From NCBI RefSeq assembly GCF_030160835.1, contig NZ_BSPC01000004.1, positions 1 through 64,000 of the forward strand: a stretch of DNA of 64,000 bases. Reading direction: 5' to 3'. The notes under the pieces are model-generated. The model had not been told where the DNA came from. It was given only the letters and a program-made list of their open reading frames with translations, and searched no databases. Below are positions 8,995 to 17,718 of the stretch, in pieces. The translations under genes were made by a program, and so were the position numbers. How positions within the stretch are numbered: the first letter of the stretch is position 1; each line of letters starts with the position of its first letter. This DNA comes from Labrys miyagiensis (lineage in GTDB: Bacteria; Pseudomonadota; Alphaproteobacteria; Rhizobiales; Labraceae).

Positions 8995-9077
8995 CCGGGT
9001 GCACGGACGTCTCGTCCGTTCCTTCTTTTCGGCAAGCGTCTCGTTTCCAAGAACGGACGAGACGTCCGTGCACCCGG
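8995..9077. repeat. Family B inverted repeat
   Basis: Arms of about 27 bp: CCGGGTGCACGGACGTCTCG on the left and CGAGACGTCCGTGCACCCGG on the right, with ~30 nt between. It lies between the ends of ddl and the nicB-like gene, which converge here, and could act as a two-way transcription stop. Confidence 0.85.
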
Positions 9078-9097
9078 GAGGTTGCGTTGCCGGCGCG

Positions 9098-12000
9098 CTA
9101 ATGCCCCGCTCGTACCACCGCCACAGTCTCCTCCACATCCGTCCACGCCGGCTTGTCCGGTGCGAAGCGTGCCCTCACATAGCGGGTGAGGTCGGCGATC
9201 TGCTGATCGTTGAGCGCCTTGCCGAAGGCCGGCATGGCGCCATGGCTGGAGTTGTCGATGCCGTCCACCAGCACGCGCAGGAAGTTCACTGGCGTAGCGG
9301 CGTGGAGGTTGGTGTTGAGGGCGAGCGGCGGTCCGTCATTGACGAGCGGCGCGCCGCGCCCGGCCTCGTGGCAGACGGCGCAGGCGCCATCGAAGAGGCG
9401 TGCGGCCGACGTGGTCGCGGGGTGGAGGGACGAGGCACTCGCCTGTACGAGGTTGGCCGCTTGTGTCTGCGCCTGCCCTGGCGTGGAGGGCGTGCTGAAG
9501 GTGGCGAGATAGACCGCCATGGCGCGGATGTCCTCATCCGGCAGGGCCTTCAATTCGCTGATCACCGGCGCCATCGGGCCTGCGGCGACGCCATGATGGG
9601 CCGAAGCGCCACTGCGCAGATAGGCGAAGAGCTCGTCCTCACTCCAGGGAATTGGCGCCGAGGACAGCAGCGTCAAGGCGGGAGTATCCCAACCCTCGGC
9701 CGTTCCGCCGGCGAGATAGGCCGCGCCGGTGCCCTCGGCTCCCAGAACGTTGCGCGTGCTGTGACAGGCGCCGCAATGGCCGAGGCCGTCGACGAGGTAG
9801 CGCCCGCGGTTCCATTGCGTCGATTGCGCGGGATCGGCCGCGAGCTCGCCGCTGCGGTTGTAAAGGAGGTTCCAGCCGGCCATCAGCGGGCGGAGATTGA
9901 AAGGGAAGGTTAGCCGGCTAGGTGGTGTTGTCTTCGCCACGGCGGGCTGCGCCATCAGATAGGCATAGAGGGCTTCGAGATCGGCCTCGCTCGTCTTGGT
10001 GAAGCTCGGATAGGGGAAGGCCGGATAGAGATGGCGGCCGTCGCGGTGGATGCCTTCGCGCATCGCACGCGCGAAAGCCGGGAAGGACCAGGCGCCGATG
10101 CCGGCTTCGGGATCGGGGGTGATGTTGGTGGTCATCACCGTGCCGAAGGGCGTGGCGAGCGCGAGGCCGCCGGCAAAAGCCGCGCCGCCCGGCTTGGTGT
10201 GACAGGTGGCGCAGGCGCCAAGCGCCGCCAGGATGCGTCCTCGCTCGATGGTCGCCGCCGAATAGACGGCGGGATCGGGCCGCGGGATCGGCGGAATGGC
10301 GCTGCGGATCGGCATCGCAATCGTTGTGAGGCCGGCCAAGCCGGCAAACAATGCACCGATGCCGCTGAGCATGGCCGTCCGGCGCCAGGATTTCGCGGCC
10401 GCCGGCTTCGCGGGTGCCTTGCCGAGGGCCGCGAGCACGCGCTCGGGCGTCAGCGGCAATTCACGGAAACGCACGCCAGTCGCATCATAGACGGCGTTGA
10501 CGATGGCGGCGGCGCTGGGAACGGAGGCAGACTCGCCGGCGCCGAGAGGCGGCTCGAACTGCCGATCCATCATCATGACGTCGATGGCAGGCAGTTCCGG
10601 GAAGGCGAGGACGGGGTAGCTGCCCCATTCCTTCTCCGCCACCGCCATGGTTTGCGTGAAGCTGACTTCCTCCCTCAGCACCCGGCTGGTGGATTGCACG
10701 ACATTGCCGTGGATCTGGTGCTGCACGCCGGCGGGATTGATCATCATGCCGGTGTCCTGGCCGACGACCACCCGCGTCACGCTGATTTCGCCAGTCGAGC
10801 GGTTGACGGCGACATCCGCGGCCCAGGCCGACCAGGCCGCGCCCACCCCTGGCCATCGGCCATGCACATAGCGCGCTTGGGCGAAGCCGCGCCCTTTCAG
10901 GATAGTGGCACCTTCCTCCTGCGGCGCGGGGCCGACATGAGGCTGCCATCCCGCGCGTTCTGCCGTGGCCTTGACCAGTTCGGCCGCACGCGGATCGTCG
11001 ACATGGCGCAGGCGGAATTCGACGGGATCGACGCCGGCCTGCTCCGCCAGTTCGTCGATGAAGCTTTCATGAGCGAAGACATTGGGCAATGCCGAGACGC
11101 CGCGCAGCCATGAGGCGCGGGCAAGCGGCGCCATGTCATGCACCGTGACGCGCAAATTCTCATAGTCGTAGGAGGGGCGTGCCGTGCGGTCTCCCATCTG
11201 GACGACGACGGGTTCGGGAGAAACGCGGCCTGTGAGAAGCAAAGCCAGGGTCGGCGCCGTGTTCGAGGGGTAGCGCGTCTGGAAATCATAGGCGAGCAGG
11301 CTGCCGCCCGGGCCGAGAGCGCCGGCGACATCGATCAATTGTCCGGCCCCCTTCGGTTCCCACAGATGCTCCTGCTCGCGCGTCAACTGCACCCGCACCG
11401 GCCGGCCGACGGCGCGCGACATCAGGACCGCATCGGCAACCACATCGTCGGCGCAATTGCGGCCATAGCAGCCGGCGGCCTCGGCGCGGATGACCTTGAT
11501 GGAGGCTTCCGGCAAACCGGTCAGCAAGGCGAGATCGGTGCGCAGCGGAAAGGGGTTCTGCGTGCCGGACCATACCGTGATGCGATCGGGCCTGACATCT
11601 GCGACCGCGCAGGAAGGGCCGATCGAGCCATGCATCTGATAAGGCCAGACATAGGTGCGGTCGAGCCGGTTCTCCGCCCCGGCCAATGCCGTCTCGACGT
11701 CGCCTTCGTCGATCAGGCGGCGCGAATGCACGGGCTGGGCCCGCAAGGCCTTGTCGAGATCGTTGAGATTCTGCCCCGTTGTCCAAGGTTTCCAGGTCAC
11801 CTTGAGCGCCGCGGCGGCGGCCGCCGCCTGTTCCTCACGCTCGGCGACAATGCCGATGAAATCGCCTTCCACCACCACGGCCACGATGCCCGGAAGGCCC
11901 GCGATCGAACCATGATCGACAGCCTCCAGGCTGCGCCCGATGAAATCTCCATTGTCGATGCCGGCATAGGGCGGGCGAACGACACGGCCATGCAGCATGC

Positions 12001-12607
12001 CGGGCACGCGCACATCGTGCACATAGACGAAGCGGCCCGCCACCTTGTCGGGAATGTCCACCCGGCCGATGGGCTTGCCGATGATGCGATGCTCGTTCAC
12101 GGGCTTCAACGGCGTTTCATGCGCGACATGCATGTGAATGCGGCGGTTGCGCAAGAGATCGGCGAAGCTCACGCTCTGGGTGGCGTCGCTGAGCGAGCGT
12201 ATGACGCCGTTCTCGGTGGCGAGACTGTCCGTGGGCACCCCCAGCGTCTCGGAAGCGAGCTCGACAAGATGGTGACGGGCCTGCGCCGCGGCGATGCGCA
12301 GCGGCTTGGCGGTGACCTGGATCGTCTCGCTGGCGATGGTCGCCCCCTGGTTCGGGGTCTCCTCGGTATCGCCGAGGATCACGGTGACGCAGTCGAAGGA
12401 GACATCCAACTCCTCGGCCACGATCTGCGCGAGGGAGGTGCGAATGCCCGTACCCAGGTCGACATGGCCGCAGAAGGCGTAAACCTTGCCCTCATCGGTC
12501 AGGCAGACATGGATATCGGTCTCCCGGCCATGCGTGCCGTGATGAGGCTCGGTGATGGCGAGCACGCCGCTATGCAACAGCAAGTCGCGGCGGGAGGGAA
12601 TGCTCAT
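9098..12607 (-). CDS. NicB-like molybdenum hydroxylase large subunit fused to triple cytochrome c
   Basis: An 1169-aa fusion. Residues ~1-735 form the xanthine-dehydrogenase-family molybdopterin subunit: early SRRDLLLHSG (RR-type), GHVDLGTGIRTSLAQIVAEE, and the catalytic Glu in PPLGAGESASVPSAAAIVNA near the domain end. A membrane segment follows (TAMLSGIGALFAGLAGL, ~755-775). The C-terminal ~400 residues have three haem sites, CATCH (~798), CGACH (~944) and CAVCH (~1074). This layout matches nicotinate dehydrogenase subunit B and related isoquinoline/aldehyde dehydrogenases, which pass electrons from the Mo site via 2Fe-2S to cytochrome c. Substrate unproven; the enamidase homologue at 15.5 kb supports an N-heterocycle. 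Overlaps the small subunit by 4 nt. Confidence 0.88.
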   Translation of the reverse strand: MSIPSRRDLLLHSGVLAITEPHHGTHGRETDIHVCLTDEGKVYAFCGHVDLGTGIRTSLAQIVAEELDVSFDCVTVILGDTEETPNQGATIASETIQVTAKPLRIAAAQARHHLVELASETLGVPTDSLATENGVIRSLSDATQSVSFADLLRNRRIHMHVAHETPLKPVNEHRIIGKPIGRVDIPDKVAGRFVYVHDVRVPGMLHGRVVRPPYAGIDNGDFIGRSLEAVDHGSIAGLPGIVAVVVEGDFIGIVAEREEQAAAAAAALKVTWKPWTTGQNLNDLDKALRAQPVHSRRLIDEGDVETALAGAENRLDRTYVWPYQMHGSIGPSCAVADVRPDRITVWSGTQNPFPLRTDLALLTGLPEASIKVIRAEAAGCYGRNCADDVVADAVLMSRAVGRPVRVQLTREQEHLWEPKGAGQLIDVAGALGPGGSLLAYDFQTRYPSNTAPTLALLLTGRVSPEPVVVQMGDRTARPSYDYENLRVTVHDMAPLARASWLRGVSALPNVFAHESFIDELAEQAGVDPVEFRLRHVDDPRAAELVKATAERAGWQPHVGPAPQEEGATILKGRGFAQARYVHGRWPGVGAAWSAWAADVAVNRSTGEISVTRVVVGQDTGMMINPAGVQHQIHGNVVQSTSRVLREEVSFTQTMAVAEKEWGSYPVLAFPELPAIDVMMMDRQFEPPLGAGESASVPSAAAIVNAVYDATGVRFRELPLTPERVLAALGKAPAKPAAAKSWRRTAMLSGIGALFAGLAGLTTIAMPIRSAIPPIPRPDPAVYSAATIERGRILAALGACATCHTKPGGAAFAGGLALATPFGTVMTTNITPDPEAGIGAWSFPAFARAMREGIHRDGRHLYPAFPYPSFTKTSEADLEALYAYLMAQPAVAKTTPPSRLTFPFNLRPLMAGWNLLYNRSGELAADPAQSTQWNRGRYLVDGLGHCGACHSTRNVLGAEGTGAAYLAGGTAEGWDTPALTLLSSAPIPWSEDELFAYLRSGASAHHGVAAGPMAPVISELKALPDEDIRAMAVYLATFSTPSTPGQAQTQAANLVQASASSLHPATTSAARLFDGACAVCHEAGRGAPLVNDGPPLALNTNLHAATPVNFLRVLVDGIDNSSHGAMPAFGKALNDQQIADLTRYVRARFAPDKPAWTDVEETVAVVRAGH

Positions 12608-13095
12608 GACCGGGCACCCGCGTCCCGCAGCCTGTCCGCTGCCAGCCTGGCGGCGCGCAGGATTTCGATATGCGTGCCGCAGCGGCAGAGATTGTAGCGC
12701 AGTTCATTGCGGATCGTGGCATCGTCGGGATCCGGCTGGCGCTGGAGCAGGGCGGCGATGGTCAGGATCATGCCATTGGTGCAATAGCCGCACTGGGCCG
12801 CTTCGGCTTCGATGAAAGCCTGCTGCACCGGATGCAAGGCCTGCGGCGTGCCGAGGCCCTCGAGTGTCACGATCTCGCGTCCTTCGGCCAGGCGCAGGGG
12901 AAGGACGCAGCTTCGTGCCGCGACGCCGTCGATCAGCACCGTACAGGCGCCACATTCGCCGAGGCCGCAGCCATATTTGGGGCTGTTCAGTTCGAGGTCG
13001 TTGCGCAGTATGTGCAGAAGCGCCGTATTGCCCGCGGCCTCCACGGCATAGCCGGATCCGTTGACATGAAGGCGATACGAATGCGTGTCTCTCAT
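12604..13095 (-). CDS. NicA-like 2Fe-2S small subunit of molybdenum hydroxylase
   Basis: A 163-aa partner of the large subunit. The N-terminal plant-type ferredoxin domain has the cluster ligands in CGLGECGACTVLIDG plus the following Cys in ARSCVLPL. The C-terminal helical domain has CGYCTNGM and NLCRCGTH, the second 2Fe-2S site. It relays electrons from molybdopterin towards the haems of the partner. Start ATG 13095 gives the normal family length; a GTG 23 codons upstream is open but adds residues unlike the family. The stop overlaps the nicB-like start (ATGA). Confidence 0.92.
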   Translation of the reverse strand: MRDTHSYRLHVNGSGYAVEAAGNTALLHILRNDLELNSPKYGCGLGECGACTVLIDGVAARSCVLPLRLAEGREIVTLEGLGTPQALHPVQQAFIEAEAAQCGYCTNGMILTIAALLQRQPDPDDATIRNELRYNLCRCGTHIEILRAARLAADRLRDAGARS

Positions 13096-13244
13096 GGCGA
13101 CTGTTTCTTCGGCCAAGGACGGCTTCGCATGGAGCAGCGCCTCGCAGGAATCGTTAGTGTACACACAAGATGACCCAAGCCTGACGCTTTGACAACTGCG
13201 CGCGACCAGGGGTTGGGGGAGGCGGGCTGGTCTTTAAGACAGAA

Positions 13245-13289
13245 GGCGCGACTCCCGCGCACACAAATTGTGTGCGCGGGAGTCGCGCC
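13245..13289. repeat. Perfect 45-bp palindrome
   Basis: Two 22-bp arms, GGCGCGACTCCCGCGCACAC-AA and its exact complement, separated by a single A. It lies 42 nt past the stop of choX and ~150 nt upstream of the nicA-like start on the same strand. On the minus strand a moderately T-rich tract (TTCTGTCTTAAAG) follows, so it may terminate choX; the exact symmetry is also compatible with a protein site or a cruciform. Confidence 0.85.
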
Positions 13290-13331
13290 CATCCTGGAAA
13301 GCTGTTCAGGACTATCAGCGCAGCATCGCGT

Positions 13332-14270
13332 TCAAAGCCCCAGGCTCTTCTTCACCGCGGGCAGGCCCGACTGGCCGTCGAAGGTGGTCACGCCGTCGAG
13401 CCAAGCATCGAGCATGCCGGGATTGGCCTTGAGATATTTCTCGGCTGCGGTGGGACCGTCCAGTCCGTCGCCGGTGATCATCTGCATCACCTGGTTCTCA
13501 AGCCCCACGGTGAATTTCAGATTGCCGATGAATTTCGCGGCATTCGGGCATTGCTCGGCCCAGCCGGTGCGCAGATCGGTATAGACGACCGCCTTGCCGA
13601 AGTCTGGGCCGAAAGTGTCGTCGCCGCCTGTCAGATACTGGATCTTGAAGTTGACGTTCATCGGATGCGGCGCCCAGCCGAGGAAGACGATGTCCTCGTT
13701 GCGGGCGACATTGCCCTGGACCTGGGCCAGCATGCCCTGTTCGGAGGACTCGACCACCTCGAAGCCCTTCAGCCCATCCTTGTTGGCGTCGATCAGGCCC
13801 TGCACCATGCGGTTGCCGTTGTTGCCGGGTTCGATGCCGTAGATCTTGCTCTGCAGCGAATCCTTGAACTTGGCGATGTCGGCGAAATCCTTGAGGCCCT
13901 TGTCATAGGTGTATTGCGGTACGGCGAGCGTGTATTTGGCGCCATCAGGCAGGTTGGCGGTGGAGACAACGATCGATTTGTCGTCGAGATAGGGCTTGCG
14001 GTCGTTCTCCATGCTTGGTTGCCAGTCGCCGAGATAGACGTCGATGTCCTTGTTCTTCATCGAGGCATAGGTGACGGGGATGGACAGCACCGTCGTCTGG
14101 GGATCGTAGCCGAGCCCCTTGAGGATGCGCGAGGAGATGGCGGTGGTCGAGGTGATGTCGGTCCAGCCGACATCGGAGAAACGGACCGATTTGCAGCTGT
14201 CCGGATCGCCCGCGAGGGCAGGGCTGGCTGAAAGCAAGGCAAAGGCGAGGAACGTGCTGAAGCGCTTCAT
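13332..14270 (-). CDS. choX: Choline-type ABC transporter substrate-binding protein
   Basis: A 312-aa periplasmic protein with signal peptide FLAFALLSASPALA. It matches the ChoX/ProX-like family: VRFSDVGWTDITSTTAISS near the N-terminus, DVYLGDWQPSMENDRKPYL, then IYGIEPGNNGNR and VFLGWAPHPMN, with the Trp and Tyr residues that form the quaternary-amine cage. No permease (choW) or ATPase (choV) gene lies beside it, so it is an orphan here and must work with a transporter encoded elsewhere or with another importer. Confidence 0.88.
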   Translation of the reverse strand: MKRFSTFLAFALLSASPALAGDPDSCKSVRFSDVGWTDITSTTAISSRILKGLGYDPQTTVLSIPVTYASMKNKDIDVYLGDWQPSMENDRKPYLDDKSIVVSTANLPDGAKYTLAVPQYTYDKGLKDFADIAKFKDSLQSKIYGIEPGNNGNRMVQGLIDANKDGLKGFEVVESSEQGMLAQVQGNVARNEDIVFLGWAPHPMNVNFKIQYLTGGDDTFGPDFGKAVVYTDLRTGWAEQCPNAAKFIGNLKFTVGLENQVMQMITGDGLDGPTAAEKYLKANPGMLDAWLDGVTTFDGQSGLPAVKKSLGL

Positions 14271-14492
14271 GTCATGGTTCCCGGGATGATGACGACGATT
14301 TTTTCGCTTGTCGCTAATCCCGGCTGGAGACGCGTAACCCTCTACGCTCGGTACACTGCGGATCGGTGTCGCTGAAGACGAGATTAGGCGCTCCAGCCAA
14401 GCACGGGGAGCTGGTTCCGCCTATGTGCCTGCAGGCACTATTGCTCCCTTCCACCAAAGGCCAGGGCTACGTCTCGATTCCAGCTTGGTCGA

Positions 14493-14795
14493 TCACCGAA
14501 CAGACGGTTTCGATCTTCCCGTTGGCGAACCGGTAGAAAGCAGAACAGTTTTCATTTTCACCGACAGGATGAAGCCGGCAAGCATGAATGTGATGCCGTT
14601 GCCGAGCCAGATCGCCGGAGCATCTCGCAACGCGCCGTAAAAAATCCAGAGGCTCGTACCGGCTTCAAGCATCAGGAGTGTGGCCAAGCTGAAATCATTC
14701 GCGCTGCGGCTGCGCCAGGTCTTCACAACCTGCGGCAGGAACGCGAGTGTTGCCAGGCTGCTGGCCACGAGGCCGATATATTCGATAGCGTCCAT
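14493..14795 (-). CDS. SemiSWEET-type small sugar transporter
   Basis: A 100-aa integral membrane protein with three hydrophobic segments, the size of a bacterial SemiSWEET (a half-SWEET that works as a dimer). ATLAFLPQVVKTWRSRSAND holds the PQ-loop Pro-Gln, and the Asn in WLGNGITFMLAGF is in the substrate-path helix. Start ATG 14795 follows GGGAGAG. The C-terminal tail is short and polar. Likely a passive sugar facilitator; specificity unknown. Confidence 0.82.
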   Translation of the reverse strand: MDAIEYIGLVASSLATLAFLPQVVKTWRSRSANDFSLATLLMLEAGTSLWIFYGALRDAPAIWLGNGITFMLAGFILSVKMKTVLLSTGSPTGRSKPSVR

Positions 14796-14813
14796 GCCGA
14801 CTCTCCCAAGAGC

Positions 14814-14908
14814 AAAGCGCGTTTACACGCAACCGCTCATTGCTCTAATTCCTTGTTTTAACGCGTCTTTGCGATTCTTGCCGATTCCGGAAAATCGCAA
14901 AACGCTAT
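14814..14908. repeat. Family F 95-bp repeat, copy 1
   Basis: Nearly identical (about 5 mismatches by eye) to 62371-62465, 47 kb away. Starts AAAGCGCGTTTACACGCAA and ends AATCGCAAAACGCTAT. It holds internal hairpins: GCGTnnACACGC and GCGTCTTTGCGATT facing AATCGCAAAACGC. It lies just upstream of the SemiSWEET gene. Confidence 0.88.
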
Positions 14909-15013
14909 AGACCGCGAGCATTTGGCACCGCTCACGAAGGGTGCGCTTGCAGGTCGGACTATAGCGGTTCACTATGGAGATAGGGAGTACGTACAAACAG
15001 GACATGTAGTATC

Positions 15014-15445
15014 ATGGATGATAGTGCTACCCGCCGATCAAGGCAGCGCAAAGCCGGTCGTACCGGCTGCGCGGTCGAAGCGACGCTTTCCGTTATCGGT
15101 GGCGTCTGGAAGCCGGTCCTGGTTTTTCATCTGCTGCACGGCAAGTTGCGCTTCAACGCCCTGTGCCGGGTCACGCCCTCGGCCACGCCGCGAATGATCA
15201 CCTTGCAGCTGCGCGAGCTCGAAGTGGATGGAATCGTCAAGAGAACCGTGTTTCCTGAAGTACCCCCGAAAGTAGAATACGAGCTGACGGAACTCGGTGA
15301 GTCGCTCGCGCCCGTGCTGTTGAGCATGCGCGATTGGGGAGAACGGCTCCAACAGTCAGATTCGGCAGACTCGGGAGTGGTTGGGACAGGGCCACCACAA
15401 GCGGCCCTTTACGAGTACACCTCAAACGAGCCGACCATTGAGTAG
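15014..15445 (+). CDS. HxlR family transcription regulator
   Basis: A 143-aa winged-helix regulator. The HxlR signature is clear: Cys21 in GCAVEATLSVIGGVWKPVLV, then LRFNALCRV, RMITLQLRELEVDGIV and PPKVEYELTELGESL. The conserved Cys near the N-terminus is the residue that senses electrophiles or thiol stress in some relatives. It lies between the SemiSWEET gene and the enamidase homologue and may regulate either. The C-terminal 25 residues are low-complexity and family-divergent. Confidence 0.92.
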   Translation: MDDSATRRSRQRKAGRTGCAVEATLSVIGGVWKPVLVFHLLHGKLRFNALCRVTPSATPRMITLQLRELEVDGIVKRTVFPEVPPKVEYELTELGESLAPVLLSMRDWGERLQQSDSADSGVVGTGPPQAALYEYTSNEPTIE

Positions 15446-15491
15446 GGTGGGTCTCTAAAGCCTCTTCCACGGTGAGGGGCGGTTTCAGCCC

Positions 15492-16694
15492 TCAATGCCC
15501 CACGATCACCGGCACCTTGGTTGCCGGCGGCGTGTTGCGGCTGCGCTGGGTGCGGACCACGCCGTCGATGATGGTCATGCCGATGCCGGGCAGGTCGCCG
15601 AGCTGGATGGAATCGAGCAGGTCTTTGCCGGCCGAATGCTGGGCCTTGTCCATGATGACGAAGTCGGCGGCGCGGCCGACTTCCACGATGCCGCAGTCGA
15701 GGGAGCGTAGGCGGGCGGTGTTGCCAGTGGCAAAGCAGAGCGCTGTTTCGGCCGGGACGTCGCCGAGCGAGGAGAGCATCGAGACCATGCGCATGATGCC
15801 GAGCGGCTGCACGCCCGAGCCGGCGGGGGCGTCGGTGCCGAGGATGACGCGTTCGAGCTGGTTCATCTCGCGGGCGATGCGCAGCGTGTAGAGGGCCGCG
15901 CGCTCATTGCCGTTGTGCACGAGTTCGAGGCCGCGGCCGCAGCCCTCGCAGATGCAGCGGATCTGGTCGGTGGGCAAGGCGGTGTGGCCGCCATTGATAT
16001 GGCCGACCACATCGGTATCGGCCTCCAGCACCACATCCTTGTCGATCAGGCCGGAGCCGGGGATGGAGGGGCCGCCGGTGTGGATGGTCGACTGGATGCC
16101 GTATTTGCGAGCCCAGGCCACCATCCGGCGTGCCGTTGGGCCGTCCTTGACGCCGCCGAGGCCCACTTCGCCGAGCAGCTTCACGCCGGCGGCGGCGAGA
16201 TCCCTGAAATCCTCCTCGACCATGTCGGGCTCGATCACCGGCGCGCCGGCGTGGATCTTCACGCCGCTCGGGCGGAAGGCGGTGAAGCAGCGCTGGGCGT
16301 AGATTGCCATCGCCTTGAGGCCGACGACATCGCGCGGGCGGCCGGGCGTGTGCACCTCGCCGGCCGAGACCATGGTGGTGACGCCGCCATGGAGGTTGGA
16401 CTCGATCCAGCCGAGCTGGTTCTGGCGCGGCGTCCAGTCGCCGGCGACGGGATGGACATGGCTGTCGATCAGGCCCGGCGTCACCGCCGTGCCGTTGGCG
16501 TCGATGATGCTGGTGGCGCCGGAAAGGTCGAGATCCCCGGAGCGTCCGATGGCGGCGATCCTGCCGCCGATGGAGACGATGGTGTCGGCGTCGAGGATGG
16601 GCCTGGTGATATCGCCGCTCAGAAGCAGCCCGATATTGCGGATGACCAGCTTGTCATCGGCTCCGCCGGCCTTGGTTTCCTCTTGCGCCATCAT
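15492..16694 (-). CDS. Enamidase-type amidohydrolase
   Basis: A 400-aa metal-dependent amidohydrolase. It matches enamidase (1,4,5,6-tetrahydro-6-oxonicotinate ring opening in anaerobic nicotinate breakdown) throughout: RNIGLLLSGDITRPILDADT, the metal motif TPGLIDSHVHPVAGDWTPRQ, HGGVTTMVSAGEVHTPGRP, HTGGPSIPGSGLI, VVGHINGGHTALP, GTDAPAGSGVQPLGI and the tail DGVVRTQRSRNTPPA. HVH, the later His and the final Asp (GTDAP) are the metal and catalytic residues. GGGAG precedes two adjacent ATGs (16694, 16691); the second is better spaced. The NicAB-like genes 2.4 kb away make a role in nicotinate-type catabolism plausible; the reductase step is not in the window. Confidence 0.85.
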   Translation of the reverse strand: MMAQEETKAGGADDKLVIRNIGLLLSGDITRPILDADTIVSIGGRIAAIGRSGDLDLSGATSIIDANGTAVTPGLIDSHVHPVAGDWTPRQNQLGWIESNLHGGVTTMVSAGEVHTPGRPRDVVGLKAMAIYAQRCFTAFRPSGVKIHAGAPVIEPDMVEEDFRDLAAAGVKLLGEVGLGGVKDGPTARRMVAWARKYGIQSTIHTGGPSIPGSGLIDKDVVLEADTDVVGHINGGHTALPTDQIRCICEGCGRGLELVHNGNERAALYTLRIAREMNQLERVILGTDAPAGSGVQPLGIMRMVSMLSSLGDVPAETALCFATGNTARLRSLDCGIVEVGRAADFVIMDKAQHSAGKDLLDSIQLGDLPGIGMTIIDGVVRTQRSRNTPPATKVPVIVGH

Positions 16695-16803
16695 CCGCTC
16701 CCTTGGTTGGCCTGAAGTCGTTAGTCTACAAACAATTCCGGGGAGCTCAAGCGAGCATCGCGCTGGCGCAGAGCTCGGAACGTGGGTTTATAAAGGCGGG
16801 GAA

Positions 16804-16955
16804 CGTCATTCCCACAACCAAACCAAAGGTTTGGTTGGATGACCGTATCCTCACAAGCTTCGCTTGTGCGTGGAGACCCGGAATCTATGAACACTGTCCT
16901 GTGAGGTCTGTGTTCATGGATTCCGGCGTGTCGCTACGCTCCAGCCGGAATGACG
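16804..16955. repeat. Family A palindromic repeat, copy 2
   Basis: Runs from CGTCATTCCC to CCGGAATGACG. It holds the facing ATGAACACTG / TGTGTTCAT core and an extra inserted hairpin, AACCAAACC/GGTTTGGTT. It fills much of the 490-bp gap between the enamidase gene and the first SnoaL-like gene; the rest of that gap shows nothing I recognise. Confidence 0.8.
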
Positions 16956-17185
16956 AACCGGTCCGCCCCCTACTGTTGTTAACCCAAGTTCGGAGCCCTG
17001 GCGCTCGCCGGGGCAACCGCGTCGCCTCATGCAATCCGCCTCTCTTTCCGAAGGCAAGGCAGAGGCGTAGTATGGCCTCAGGTCTCCATCCAAACGTGTG
17101 GTGTCAGTCTGCTCTGCCAGCCGTTTCTTGCCGGTGGAATCATTCCCTGCGAGGCGATGTGCTGAATGCGGCAAGGGGGAACAAC

Positions 17186-17602
17186 ATGAGCGACAGAAGT
17201 CTGATCGAAGCCTTTGTGCACCAGAGCTATAGCCGGCGCCGCGCGGGCGATATCGAAGGCATCATGGGGGATTTCGGGGCCAATCCCGTTTTTCGGCTGG
17301 CCGGCGATGAGATCCTCGGCGCCTTGACCAAGGAGATCCGTGGTCGCGAGGCTTTGCGCCAGATGGTTCAGTCTCTGGTCGAGCTCTGGGATTGGTCCGA
17401 ACATGGCATCGACACCATCCTGATCGAGGGCAACCGCATCGTCGTGCACGGCAAGGGCGTGGTCCGTTTCCTGCCAACAGGCGAGCGCTTCACCACGGAG
17501 ACGCTGGACCTGCTCACCCTCGTCGATGGCAAGATCAGCGAGTTCGTCGAGTTCTGCGACACGCACACCGTTGCAAAAGCGATGAGTTCATTGGCTGCCT
17601 GA
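17186..17602 (+). CDS. SnoaL/NTF2-like protein, tandem copy 1
   Basis: A 138-aa single-domain protein of the SnoaL-like (NTF2 fold) type: an N-terminal helical stretch SRRRAGDIEGIMGDFGANP, FRLAGDEILG, GREALRQMVQSL, then a beta-sheet part ending LVDGKISEFVEFCDTHTVAK. Such proteins are often small isomerases, hydrolases or ligand binders. AAGGGGGAAC precedes ATG 17186; a longer open frame upstream is rejected. It is a paralogue of the next gene, the same length and about half identical by eye. Confidence 0.85.
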   Translation: MSDRSLIEAFVHQSYSRRRAGDIEGIMGDFGANPVFRLAGDEILGALTKEIRGREALRQMVQSLVELWDWSEHGIDTILIEGNRIVVHGKGVVRFLPTGERFTTETLDLLTLVDGKISEFVEFCDTHTVAKAMSSLAA

Positions 17603-17718
17603 CCGTTTCCGGTGGTTGGGCCTGACGACACGCCCCAGGCCGGCCCTTTTCCATAACCAAGGCGGCTCGCGGTGCCATGCCGCCCTGGACTTGCCGACAA
17701 CCCGAAGGGAGGAACGTC

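Noticed and set aside
9098-12697. Long plus-strand frames across the nicB-like gene
   Set aside because: Antisense to a well-supported 1169-aa enzyme with haem and molybdopterin motifs; their composition (Arg/Gly/Ala-rich) is that of antisense artefacts.
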